From: Atriophallophorus winterbourni
Lineage: Eukaryota; Platyhelminthes; Trematoda; Plagiorchiida; Microphallidae
NCBI GenBank assembly: GCA_013407085.1
Contig: JACCGJ010020258.1
Coordinates: forward strand, 1-64,000
Reading direction: 5' to 3'
Length of the DNA stretch: 64,000 bases
Part shown: one piece after another, positions 44,384 through 55,334 of the stretch
Numbering within the stretch: the stretch's first letter is position 1
Layout: each line of letters opens with the position of its first letter
The notes under the pieces: generated by a model
The model's input: the letters and a program-made list of their open reading frames with translations, nothing else
Databases searched by the model: none
What the model was told of the DNA's origin: nothing
Made by a program: the position numbers and the translations under genes

Positions 44384-45785
44384 ACTCACCGGAACGGCCG
44401 TCGGTTTTTCTTTCCAGTGCGTGTTTGTTTCTTATGGAAATCCTAACCGTCAGAAGTTGTACAATCATCTAGTGAAAAGATTTTAGGAGACAAACTGGAT
44501 ATATTTATGTTCAGTAGCTCCACCATTTAGACCGTTCATATAACTTCATTAGGAAGTTCACACGATATTTATCTCCCAACGAAATCTTTTCGTCATACTC
44601 AGGAAAAACGTGACATTTTTTATACTTATAAAAAAGGGTCGAGCTTTCCAAAGCCTCGATTTTTATGTTCGACAATCTTCGTTTTAGGCAGGATTGACAG
44701 TATTTCTATCCATCGCTGTCGAATCCGTAATAAAACTGCACAGAAACAGGTTATCTGATTGTGCTGTCAAATTGCAGCTTTCCATTGCAAAATCATCAGA
44801 GACTGACACAAAGTCGCCAGAGAAAATATCTCAAATCGTTTCGACAGCGTCGGACTTATAAATAATGTTAGTGATTCATTGTTACATAATAAAAGCTCAC
44901 TCAAATATCCGAACTTACCGAGCTGTGCAAACGATACTCACCTGACCACGTCGCTGTTACTGAAAGCTGGTTTTAATCTTGTATGAGTGCACAGATCTGC
45001 AATCGTGCAGTTCTTATGTGCTTGTGCGGCCAACACCGTGCTAAATTGATTGGCCACAGGTAGCGAGCTGCATGCTGAAACAAGCTGGGTATCACTACTA
45101 GTTCTATTTTCTTTCTCATAACTGTCTAAGCCTGGACAACTTGACAGTATCTTAGCCCACGTGCAGTCTCTGAATGTGCGACACTTTGCTTGGACCAGGC
45201 TTGAGCTTTCATACCATACCATGAGTGAAAGCAAACTGTCGATCCCAAAAATGATACTATTACGGAACGATCGTCCACGAAAAGCTGGTGGTGTGGCTCT
45301 ATACTGTCATGAACGTCTTCTGTGCATAAAGATTCAAGATTCAAGATACATGATTTATGGTTGAAAAAGCAATTAACTTGACAATAACCATAGAGTGGAA
45401 CTATTGGTACAAATGTATATATGTACCTATCACAACCTCGAATCAGAAGATTCCCTTACACCGGAGTCACAGGACGACTGCATCATCAGCATAATATATA
45501 GCCCTCCAGCATCGACGGATTTTAGATCAAATAATTCTCTACACACACTCGATCATATATTTCATGAGCTGATCGACATGATTCCACTGCAAGAACATGT
45601 ATACGACTTTATTTACAGCTGAGGATCAGAGTTGCCTCCCGTTTTGGATTTCATCCTTACTTGAAAGGCGACGGCAGTGTAGGGTGTTGACTACATTCCT
45701 TCCATCGGTGATCATCTTGTATAAGGCATCGAATATGTATACAGCTTTAGTCAAGTATGTGAGTTCACAAAACTATTAGGAAAGA
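44384..45785 (+). mobile_element. L-h block, copy 3, right part
   Basis: Continues directly from 32400 in the order of copies 1 and 2. It shows the same endonuclease fragments (MSESKLSIPKMILLRNDRPRKAGGVALYCHERL; LTPESQDDCIISIIYSPP) and the same interrupting LINE tail (45329-45430). It shows more single-base differences from copies 1 and 2 than they show from each other. Confidence 0.8.
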
Positions 45786-47780
45786 TCGACTATGCGAGTT
45801 TACGTGAAGCGCATGGGTTACTATTTCGACGAGTGCTTGATTATCCCAACGCCGAAACACATTGCACCGCACTAACAGAAATACTTCAGTCAAACATATA
45901 TCAAAATTCGTGATTTGTTGATGAACGATGGGCAAGCGACTTTCGCTTTAAGCTTCGTAGTCGCTCAATAAATGGATCGAAAAAAGAAAATCAGCTAGGG
46001 TTCAACACAGAAATACCAGGACTGATGCTTCTTGGCTACAATTCAGCAGAAGTCGAAACAAAGTGAATGCTCTCATCAAGCAAGCCGAGCAAATTTACCA
46101 TCGCATTCTCTCATTGAAAAATTAATGCGATCCTAATTTGTCCATGCTCGCTCGGACGTCAAACCACGTGTGTTTCCTGTTATTACTGAGGATGGATTAA
46201 CAGTCTCAATAAAAGAAACAGCTGATGCTCGCGCTCAATTTTATGCTGAAGTGTTTAGTTCGTTAACGATTAGATCGACTGAAGAATGACCCCCATCAAC
46301 TGTGTCGCAGCAGCTGACTTAGATTGCAGTCAATTCCGCCATTATATATTTGTGTCTATGAGTCATTGGAAATCCCCTGGAGCGGATGGATTCACACCAA
46401 CTGTACTGAAATCTTTTGACCAGCTGCAGTGTGAACCATTGAGTGAATTTTTTTAAACATTCTCTAACTGAAGGAGTGATGCCATGCGATTGGAAGAGAG
46501 CGGTAATTTCATATATCTACAATGGTGGTATAAGTTAGGATCCTACAAACTACCGTCCTGTCAGCATACTGCCTGTGATATCCAGAGTTCTAGAGCGTAT
46601 AGTGACGGAGTCAAAAATATACTCTCTGTAGCGTAGCATGGTTTTCGTTAATCTCGCTCATTCTCGACAAAATTGTTGACGGTGTTAAACGATTGGACCC
46701 AAGCGTTTGACGAAGGAGCTAGCATCCACACTTGTTATCGGGATATGTCTAAGTTTTTTGACCGGGTAGATAACTTCCGACTAATATGAAGTCTAAAGCC
46801 GATGTGTATCACCTTGTTGTATGGCCTAAAATTTACCTCAGTGGGCCCAAGGCTATCGTTGGAATGAACGGAGTACAATCACTGGTTATTGATGTCTATG
46901 GTGGCGTACCACAAGGTTCCGTCAACAGGCAAATACTTTACTTGGTTTACACCAACGACATACCAGAGATGACCTCATCCAATGCAAGGTGTTGCAAATT
47001 GGTAAACTATCTTAATACTAATATTACTTAGGGCAGAAGATTTTGAGCTCGACTGAGTCGGAAAGGCATCTTGGAGTCTTAGTAAGCTGCAACCTAAAGA
47101 ACAGCCTGCTTTGTGAGGTCATCTAAAAGCGTGCTTCCAAGATTCTACTATGTTGCGATGGATTTTAAGAACCTTCTCGCCTGGAACGTTGCCCACCATC
47201 ATTGAAGCCAACTTAATTTCTACCATGTAGCATCACAAGCTTGGACTCTGTGGTTAAAAAAGAAATATTATTGTTTTATAAAATGTACAATCGTGAAACA
47301 AAACTCGTAAGTGGTTTCCGAAAGCTAACGTACGATGAACGATTGCAAAAACTGAGACTCCCTACTCCCCTTCAGAGAAGCCTTCGGAGTGATGTGATAT
47401 TAACATACAAAATATTAAATTACACACATCATCCTTTAAAACGTTTAGTGACAACTACACGCAGCCACTCAACAACACTACAAATTCACCACTCCCGTAT
47501 CAGCTACCGCCTATATTTTTATTCTTTGTGTGTCTGTTTCCTACGGAATGCTCTCCCGAAACTATTGTCATCGCTCTAGCTTCGATACTTTCAATAGAAA
47601 TTTGGAGAATTATTTGTTGCATAACGATTTAACGTCACCTGCTTTTTGACGAACAGGTGGGTACTCAACTGGACTATACTTGACATTACATAATCATTTT
47701 TATTCCTTTTTCATAAACGACTATTTACTCTGATATGGTAATTGTGAAGCTATGTGCTTTTTGTGACCGTTTCCCATCAA
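45786..47780 (+). pseudogene. L-h LINE ORF2, linker, RT and 3' end
   Basis: Follows AAGATC at the end of the L-h block without a new L-f copy, so this is the true continuation of L-h. Decayed RT features: KPRVFPVITEDGLTVSIKETAD, SWKSPGADGFTPTVLKS, YRPVSILPVISRVLERIV, YRDMSKFFDRVDN (motif A, decayed), GGVPQGSVNRQILYLVYTNDIP. C-terminal: YNRETKLVSGFRKLTYDERLQKLRLPTP and HSRISYRLYFYSLCVCFLRNALP (47241-47579). The FADD box is lost in a deletion near 46990. It is close to the second L-h copy at 53600-54748. Confidence 0.8.
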
Positions 47781-49957
47781 AAACTGTGTAGTGGTGTTGG
47801 GTGATTACAATATCAGAGTTGTTGCAGATCACGATTCTTGATCAAACTGTCTTGGGAAGTTTTGTACTAATGGTTAGTTTCTAATTGTCTGTGGTAAAAT
47901 TCATGGTGATCACTATGGTTAACATCCAAGCCCCTGCGTGCAGAACACCTGTATTCTTGTCTATCGTCATCCATGGGTCTGCTCACATTTCGTAATTTAT
48001 GAATCTTTCTGTTGTCTTGCGTATTTGAGTTGCGCATCACTTCCGATCAGATTAGCAAGATCCTGATTGTGTTTATGACTTATGCGCATTCGCAGTTTGC
48101 AAATAATTCAGAAATATTTTTGCTTCACACTGATAATTAGTGTTCGAAGCTTTATATTTACCATCACGGTTATTACGACGGTCCACAAATAAGGGAGTAG
48201 ACGCGAGTTTAGCTTTGAACCGAACAGATCAGTAATGACCCTCATCTTATTGTGGTGTGTGCTGATCATCTTCTCATATACTATCGTGGACCAACACGTT
48301 TTTGGTCTATGCTACTATTCTTTATATGACCGATAGGGAATTGGCCTATTTTGAACTTTATCTTGACTGCCATATTTAAGTTGTCAGACTATTTGTGAAC
48401 GAACCATCAACTTCCGTTGTGTTGTCATCTTCATGTCCTCTAACACCATCGAAAATATGTTAAGCTGAGACTAATTTTCCAATCAGATACAGTTTACGCT
48501 AACATGGATGAAATATCATAAGTCTTTGGTACTCTAACGCGATGTTTAAAAATTTGTATAGTGTTTACGAATACTAACCAGGAGCAAATCCCTTTGTTGT
48601 ATTTCTAAAGTCAGACACGATCAACAATAAAAGTTCCCAAATCGAGACTCCATATTATTTGATTACATCAGACATGTCTACCCTAGTAATTATTGTAACC
48701 CCACGTCTTGGATGAAATCACAATGGTTGATTGATGCAAATTGCATCGTAGTCATAGATCGCACGTTTGCTTGAATGCTGCCATGTTACCCATGCCCTGA
48801 TAGATATTTAAATGAGACACCAGTGTTTTTCTATATGTAGCTCACACTCGGTGACAAATCAATTTTATCACGTTGTTAGCAGCAGATTCAATGTTAATTA
48901 CCAACGTTTCCCATAACTTTATATGAAAGCACAAGCCTATTACAGGCATGGTAGGCCACGCTCATAAACTGAAAGTGATCTAGAATCACGAACCAAATGA
49001 GGTAACATGCCACACAGTCAGATTGCGCTTGAGCTAAAATACTGTCGGTTTGCTTATACCTTGTATGATATTATAATAAAAATAGAAAAGTAATTGGTAC
49101 TCCATCGAGTTTTGTTCGCAGCTCACTGCCCATAGGAAACAAATGCGACGTTATGTTAGCGCCACAGCATAGAAGAACTGCACGAATACACATCAGTGCA
49201 CATTTCACACTTCACAGTTTTGGCGACCGTCCGGCGTGTGACGGATCGCGAATTGGTTTTTGTGTATCTTCGAGTAGCCTTGTGTTTAAACAATCGAGCA
49301 GGTTTCTTCTACATTTTTCGGACTCAGATCTGTGTATCACAGCCATTAGACATGCGTTCGTTTCTTATTACTGAGAGTCGTTATTGCGTGCCCTCATTAC
49401 TAATGTAGACACGATATGATTATATACTATACTACTATATGAATATATTCCACAGTCTGACCAATTTGTCATTCATTTATCTTGATCGAGAAAGGTATAA
49501 CTGATTTATGCTCAATATCCGGACTAAATTAAATCACACATCAACATCCATTGAATTCTGATCTCATTTTTCATTCATCCTTTTGGACCATTAAAACTTT
49601 GAATTACTTTGAACTTTGAATTTGAATCCAATCAGATACGAAGCAATTTATCTGTGATAAAATCTGGTGGAAATTCATAATTTACCAATTTGTGAAAAGC
49701 TTTTAATGTTTAAGGCTATTTCTTGGTTGCAGAAACCTCATAATATTCATCAATGTCATCACGACGATCCACAATGGTACCAGTGAATAGAAGTTTCGCT
49801 CTTAATCTAGCAAATAAAATGAGACTCCAATGTTTTTTTCTACATGCAGCTAACACTCGGTTATAAATGTAATTTATCACGTTGTTGACAGCACATCCAA
49901 TGATAATTACTAACTTTTCCGATAGCCTTCCAAGAACAAGCCTAATCCAGGCACGTC
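47781..49957. other. Unassigned DNA with one imperfectly repeated module
   Basis: No recognisable protein. Segments 48830-48960 and 49845-49945 share a similar sequence (TTTATCACGTTGTT and neighbouring bases), and 48160-48220 resembles 49750-49800. An unknown interspersed repeat is likely. Short frames near 49153-49408 have no motif. Confidence 0.4.
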
Positions 49958-50150
49958 TGTGACTGCGTCACGTGATCCAACGCAGACAAGGAAATCGATC
50001 GATCAAGCTGTGACTGCGAGGATTGTCCCCGCACCGCGTCACGGAACTAACTCGACATTTGCGCCAAGCGCTTGAATCCGGTAAGCAGTAATAGAGCTTC
50101 GGTTAAATGTACTTATGACAATTACTTGCGATGACATTTTGACTGGTGAA
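49958..50150 (+). pseudogene. L-g type ORF1 fragment
   Basis: Nucleotide match to L-g ORF1 at 35955-36160, covering the linker before the PHD finger and its first CxxC (CAKRLNPVSSNRASVKC in decayed form). Cut by retrozyme sequence at about 50150. Confidence 0.6.
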
Positions 50151-50288
50151 CGAAAATAACAATCCCTTTGTTAATGTGTTGATCACATCCCCATCCCTTA
50201 CACACCACTACCGGTTTCTGGCTGTTTGCCGTCGAGAGGTGGAGACAGTAAGATCAGGTTCAGTAAGCGTTGAAACAGTGGTAAAGAA
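50151..50288 (-). repeat. Retrozyme-like repeat, copy A (partial)
   Basis: Matches the part of the 242-bp unit around the ribozyme. The core at 50205-50242 reads CTCTCGA instead of CTGACGA, so it should be inactive, but stem I, stem III and stem II sequences remain. It ends in an AAG microsatellite (50283-50304). Confidence 0.75.
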
Positions 50289-50304
50289 GAAGAAGAAGAA
50301 GAAG

Positions 50305-50689
50305 AGAACTTTATTCGTTAAAACGAATTTTCAGTTAATCAAAGTAGTTTAAACACAGAATTTCAATACGAATAAGGGGGACGTCAAACATTGATGGGAA
50401 AATTTGAGATTGCCAGTCACATTCAAAATCAGAACAGTTTCGGTTCCGTCTGCAGGCATGTATCAGTTTTCTATCGCATTTTTCTGACCGGCGCAGCAAA
50501 TTCCCCATCCTTCAAAAAATAAAAATATTGCGCAGCGTTTAAAGCGTGCGGGGCATCAAACGTCCTTTGTTTACATGTTCACGACATGTTAAAACGTTTC
50601 AAAAACAAAAGGTTCCGTGTTGACTGAAAAAATTAAAACGCATGAAAACATCAATTTTGAGCTAGGCCGATTCAAAGGCCCCGCTCCAA
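50305..50689. other. Unassigned
   Basis: No gene, element or clear repeat recognised between the AAG microsatellite and the tandem retrozyme-like units. Confidence 0.4.
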
Positions 50690-50931
50690 AGTGGTAAACA
50701 AAGTTATGCTTGTATACCACTGTTATATAGAGTTCGTACAACGAACAACGATGTTCAGACACAGAATCACAAAGTGATTCTTGGTCAAGGCACTCAAGGC
50801 GCTTATGGATGACCAAAGTAATGTGTTGCTCACATCCCCATGCCATACACACCACTACCGGTTTCTGGCTGTTTGCCGTCGTCAGGTGGAGACAGTAAGA
50901 TCAGGTTCAGTGAGCCTTGAAACAGTGGTAA
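50690..50931 (-). repeat. Retrozyme-like 242-bp unit, copy B
   Basis: First of two head-to-tail units; GTGGTAAACAAAG recurs at 50691 and 50933, giving a period of 242 bp. It carries a hammerhead core (50852-50889) on the minus strand. It also has a perfect 8-bp hairpin AGAATCAC/GTGATTCT at 50763-50781 and a GGTTCG/CGAACC-type hairpin, which has one mismatch in this copy. No coding capacity. Size, tandem arrangement and ribozyme fit metazoan retrozymes (Schistosoma Sm-alpha is a known relative in concept). Confidence 0.8.
50852..50889 (-). ncRNA. Hammerhead ribozyme, copy B
   Basis: The minus strand reads CCAC-CTGACGA-CGGC AAACA GCCA-GAAA-CCGGTA-GTGG. Stem I pairs CCAC with GTGG perfectly. 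Stem III is the palindromic ACCGGT without a loop, and cleavage is expected after GTA. Stem II pairs GGC with GCC around AAACA; the pair next to the core is a C/A mismatch, not the usual G-C. Type I topology. Predicted cut between 50856 and 50855. Confidence 0.75.
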
Positions 50932-51152
50932 AGTGGTAAACAAAGTTATGCTTGTATTACACTGTTATATAGGGTTCGTACAACGAACCGCGATGTTCAG
51001 ACACAGAATCACAACGTGATTCTTGGTCAAAGCACTCAAGGCGCTTATGGATGACCAAAGTAATGTGTTGCTCACATCTCCATCCATTACACACCACTAC
51101 GGGTTTCTGGCTGTTTGCCGTCGTCCGGTGGAGACCGTAAGATCAGGTTCAA
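50932..51152 (-). repeat. Retrozyme-like unit, copy C (truncated)
   Basis: Second head-to-tail unit. It has a perfect hairpin GGTTCGT/ACGAACC at 50973-50989. It is cut at GATCAGGTTCAATG, where the orientation flips. The ribozyme has two changes. Confidence 0.8.
51094..51131 (-). ncRNA. Hammerhead ribozyme, copy C (mutated)
   Basis: CGGACGA replaces CTGACGA, and stem III reads ACCCGT. The core U4 change would be expected to abolish cleavage. Cleavage sites of B and C are 242 bp apart. Confidence 0.65.
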
Positions 51153-51452
51153 TGTCTGAACATCGTTGTTCTCTGTACGAACCCTATATAACAGTGGCAT
51201 ACAAGCATAACTTTGTTTACCACTTCACCACTGTTCCAAGGCTCACTGAACCTGATCTTACTGTCTCCACCTGACGACGGCAAACAGCCAGAAACCGGTA
51301 GTGGTGCGTAAGGGATGGGGATTTGAGCAACACATTTTTTTGGTCATCCATAAGCGCCTTGAGTGCTTTGACCAACAATCACTTTGTGATTCTGTGTCTG
51401 AACATCGTGGTTTGTTGTACGAACCCTATACATACAAGCATAACTATGTAAT
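51153..51452 (+). repeat. Retrozyme-like repeat, copy D (inverted, more than one unit)
   Basis: Plus-strand orientation, head-to-head with copy C. It spans the end of one unit, the ribozyme (51267-51304) and most of the next unit to TACAAGCATAAC at 51440, so it too came from a tandem source. Confidence 0.8.
51267..51304 (+). ncRNA. Hammerhead ribozyme, copy D
   Basis: Same full core as copy B, on the plus strand: CCAC stem I, CTGACGA, stem II GGC/GCC with AAACA loop, GAAA, ACCGGT stem III, then GTA and GTGG. Expected cleavage is between 51300 and 51301. Confidence 0.75.
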
Positions 51453-52350
51453 CCCTTTGTTAGTTATTTCTCTAATCCCAGTAGAATTTCGAATATATAA
51501 ACGGCCATCGCAAGAGTATGCACTCATCTGTTGGAAAAGAACAGAATACGATAGAGAGTAGCTTGTTGCAGCTGGATTAGCAGCTTGCACAAATGAAGAA
51601 TTGGATACAGTCACTAATCAAACTTTCAGCATATAAATTGAACCAACGAATATGATCTACTTCACCACGACCAACCCAGCCCCCAAAATGGTTTTATTGT
51701 TGCAACATGACACCCCGGAGGTTGTTAAAAACGCCTAAAAACCGAATGCGTGCACATAGAATGTCCCAATATATAAAGTTGCATCGAGAGGAATTTCGCT
51801 TAGTTTTATCTGCACTAATAGACACCAGCATGACTTGACCGAATGTTTCGCTGATTTGCTTGAGTTGTCTCTCGAAGCGTGATAGCTCAATGCAGTATTG
51901 TAGAACAAGAAGTTAGAAGATATACTTCTATCAACATACTTGCTCTGGGACGGAAAGGAAAACTACCCATATCTGAATGTTTGATACGACGGATCTACTC
52001 ATACAAGAATTATCCATCTATGACGTGTCGTTCTTTGTGTCTCACTCGTGGATTTTCTGCAGTTCGTTCGTTTATTTGAATTGCTTTTCTGTTTCCGCTG
52101 TAAGACAAACTCATCGGTGTTAACCACTGTCGGGAATTACTCATAGAAATACTCAACTTGAAATCAATTTCACGCCAATATTCTCAACAAGAGGCTGACC
52201 AATTCGCGGCTAAATCGAGTGACGAAATATTCCTACAACTCGCAACTTTCGGTCAACTCCACACAATATCATACAAACCAACCCCAACCGTATCGATGAT
52301 TGTGCCTTGATTTGTACTTTCGGTTGACCCCGTTAAAATTAGATGATTGG
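51453..52350. other. Unassigned
   Basis: No recognisable element. A 66-codon frame at 51879-52079 has no motif. Confidence 0.35.
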
Positions 52351-52389
52351 ACCAAAGTAATGTGTTGCTCACATCCCCATCCCTTAAAT
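52351..52389 (+). repeat. Short retrozyme-like sliver inside an ORF1
   Basis: GACCAAAGTAATGTGTTGCT and adjoining bases match the repeat unit. It interrupts the minus-strand ORF1 zinc-finger frame at 52390. Confidence 0.65.
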
Positions 52390-52560
52390 GATCCGGAGTC
52401 AGCGATTTGTCGAATTTTGCATGCAATTTTAACAAACAAGCGTAACACGTGAAACACCTCGCATTCGGACTCACCAACTTTTGGCATACCGTACACATGT
52501 AGCCCGGGGCGCTTTGTTTTCTTTTCGAGTCATCCGGTCCGGGTTGTGAGCAGCACTATT
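52390..52560 (-). pseudogene. CR1-like LINE ORF1 N-terminus with PHD-type finger
   Basis: The minus frame reads CTVCQKLVSPNARCFTCYACLLKLHAKFDKSLTPDHL: Cys pairs CTVC and CYAC and a His (KLHAKFD, with Phe in place of the next Cys). This resembles CILCQNLVSPRSRQVKCYLCSIALHANCD at 22430. Just upstream (minus) a possible start MTRKENKAPRATC is in another frame. Truncated by the retrozyme sliver. Confidence 0.6.
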
Positions 52561-52989
52561 CAGTGGTGTGTGCACAAGCACTGGTTCTGTCGATCGATGG
52601 TGAATATCGTGAGCGCAACAAAAAGCGGTGTTCACGAATAAGAGCAAAATCAGAATTGAATCCGGCGATCCGCTTCGGTAGTTGATCGCAGGATGTTGAA
52701 TATGTAACCAGTCGATGGCGAAGAAAAAGATATTTCTGATGGCGTTAATCCCTTTAAGGAATTAAAGAGTATTAACAGCGTTGCACGCGTAGATCCAATA
52801 TCTGAAAAACACGAGAAATCGGAATTCGCTCGTATAATCGAATACCGATATGTGAGGGGACTCCAACAAGGTATAATATATCCATGTACATGTAAATTTA
52901 AGAACATTATATCCTGATAATCAAAATAATGCTCAAAATAATGCGACCACACGGCACGTCGGACGTCGAACGTCGACAGCATCGGATTA
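52561..52989. other. Unassigned; perhaps L-h 5' sequence
   Basis: The stretch near 52960-53020 resembles 26300-26350 in the L-h block (GACAGC.TCGGA.TAATAAAT). The 135-codon minus frame at 52650-53057 shows no known motif and lies antisense to L-h. Confidence 0.35.
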
Positions 52990-54748
52990 ATAAATAAAGT
53001 TACTAAATCATTGTTGCATGCCAAAATATCACTCAAATGTCTTAAATGAATGCCCAAAATGTGTTCAATAAATTGACAGAACTTACCGAGCTGTGCAAAC
53101 GAGACTCACCCGACCACGTCTTTGCTACTGAAAGCTGGTTTTAATCTTGTATGAGTGAAATCGATGTGTCGATCCCCAACATTATACTATCACGGAACGA
53201 TCGTCCAGGTAAAGCTGGTGGTGTGGGTCTATACCGTCATGAACATCTTCAGTGCATGAAGATTCACGATCACAACATCGAATCAAGCGATACCCTTACA
53301 ACGAAGTCACAAGCCGACACCATCATTGGTATCCGGCATCGACGGATACCAGATCAAATAATCCTCTATACATACGATCATATATTTCATGAGCTGATCT
53401 ATATTATTCCATTGCAAAAACATGTGTCCGACTTTACCTACAGAAAAGGATCAGAGTTTGGATTTCATCTTTACTTGAAAGAGAACGGCGGTTGAGGGTT
53501 TGACTACATTCATCCCATCGGTCGGAGTGATCATCTTGTATAAGGCTTCGAATATGTATACAGCGTTAGACGAGTATGTGAGTCCACAAAACTATTCAGA
53601 AAGATCGACTACGCGAGTTTACGTGAAGCGCATGGGTTAGCATATTGTCCAGTGCTTGATTATCCCAACGCCGAAACACGTTGCACCTCACCCACAGAAA
53701 TACTTCAGTCAAACATATATCAAAATTCGTGATTGTTGATGAACGATAAGCAAGCGATCTTCGCTTTAAGCTTCGTAGTCGTGCGAAAAAATGGATCGGT
53801 AAAAGAAAATAAGCTTGCGTTCAACACAGAAATACCAGGAATGATGCTTCCTGGCTACAATTTTGCAGAACTTGAAACGAAGTGAACGCTCTCATCAAGG
53901 AAGCCAAGCAAATTTACCATCGCTTTCTCTGTTTTGAAAATGGAATGAAATGCTTATTTTCTATACCTGATTGTCAATGCTCGATCGGACGTGAAACCAC
54001 GTGTGTTTCCTGTGCTTACTGAGGATGGATTAACAATATCAATAAAAGAAACAGCTGATGCTCTCGCTCAATTTTATGCTAACGTGTTCAGTCCGTTAAC
54101 GATTAGATCGACTGAAGAATTACCTCCATCAACTGTGTCGCAGCAGCTGATTGAGATTGCGATCAATTTCGCCATTATACAACGACATTTGTCTCGAATG
54201 AACCCTAGTAAATCCCCTGGAGCGGTTGAAATCACGCCAGCTGTACTTAAGTCCTGTGACCATCAGCAGTGATTTTTTAAACATTCTTTAACCGAAGGAG
54301 TGGTGCCAACCGAGTAGAAGGCAGCAGTAATTTCACCTATCTACAAGGGTGGTGGACGTTTAGATCCTGCAAACTAGTGTCCTGTCACCCTACTGCCTGT
54401 GATATCCAAAGTTAAAGAGCGTATAGTGACAGAAAAATTAGTTCATCACTTGGAATCACAAAATATTCTATATGTAGCGCAGCATGGTTTACGCAAATGT
54501 TTCGCATTCTTGACAAAATTGTTGACGGTGTTAAACGAGTTGACCCAAGCTTTTGACCAAGTAGCTGGCATCCACGCTTGCTCTCTGGATATTTCTAAGG
54601 CTTTTGACCGAGTTGATCACGTCCGACTACTACGAAATCTGAAGTAGATGGGTACCAGCGAACAACTACTCGTATGTTTTGAAAGTTACCTCAGTGGATG
54701 CAAGGCGATCATTGGAATAAACGGTCTACAATCACTGGTTGATGATGC
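52990..54748 (+). pseudogene. L-h LINE ORF2, second copy
   Basis: Endonuclease: NAQNVFNKLTELTELCKRDSPDHVFATESWF, MSEIDVSIPNIILSRNDRPGKAGGVGLYRHEHLQCMKI. Linker: FALSFVVVRKNGSVKENKLAF-like sequence. RT: KPRVFPVLTEDGLTISIKETADALAQFYANVF, RHLSRMNPSKSPGAVEITPAVLKSC, HHLESQNILYVAQHGLRKCFAFLTKLLTVLNELTQAFD, CSLDISKAFDRVDHVRLL (motif A). It stops near INGLQSLVDDA before motif B, cut by Penelope sequence at 54749. Several frameshifts. This copy lacks the LINE tail that interrupts the other L-h blocks. Confidence 0.8.
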
Positions 54749-55290
54749 CATTTCGGATTCTAAACCATTTAGGCGCGTCAGACCGAATGTGAACAGAGAT
54801 CAAACTTAAATTTACTTCACGTGGCCAATCCTAAGCTGGCTAAGAAATACATAGGGCATGGTGGCGCTGCGCTTGTTAGGTTAGACAGGCGCTATTAATA
54901 TCAATTGGCACACCACCACCCATACATGCTGTGTAATCCTTCAATTGAGTTGGTCGTGACACGTGTGAATGACATCTGCCGACATATTAGCATAATTGTG
55001 TAATCGGTGCGCACACCAGGGGTTACGCACGTTGATGTTTATCCGCTGCAGAACCGGACGCCAGATATTAGAGGTATCAACCCTATCAAGCTTATTAACC
55101 GCATTCTTACCAACTTTTGTTATCTCAACCGCCTCACCTTATCACTTCTACGTAACAAAATCAACGCTGTAACCTGTGTGCAGCCAGTGTTCAGCTAGTA
55201 CTGAATCTCTGATCAGTGGAATTGCGTGGCTTTTTATCGATTCGAATTTTTGTGTTCGCTAAACCTAGTATGTTTGCCGGGTATATACTA
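54749..55290 (-). pseudogene. Penelope-like 3' region with decayed GIY-YIG end
   Basis: 54760-55065 matches the noncoding unit at 4925-5213. 55066-55285 matches the complement of the GIY-YIG C-terminal coding at 57842-58090 in decayed form. A ribozyme remnant lies at about 54750-54790: the minus strand has GGT-CTGACGC, an AAT-rich stem, then CCGAAA. It is cut on the left by L-h and on the right at about 55290. Confidence 0.65.
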
Positions 55291-55334
55291 ACGAGAAACT
55301 CCCATGCTATTGCCCTTTGTTTCATCTAATTTTT

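Noticed and set aside
49153..49408. Overlapping 73- and 70-codon frames
   Set aside because: No motif, no repeat support, and mutually overlapping; most likely chance.
50763..50781. Simple restriction or operator-like palindrome
   Set aside because: It is conserved only inside the 242-bp repeat units and is better explained as part of the folded repeat RNA.
50690..51452. CRISPR array
   Set aside because: Repeats are 242 bp with no spacer-repeat pattern, and the setting is a eukaryotic transposon-rich genome.
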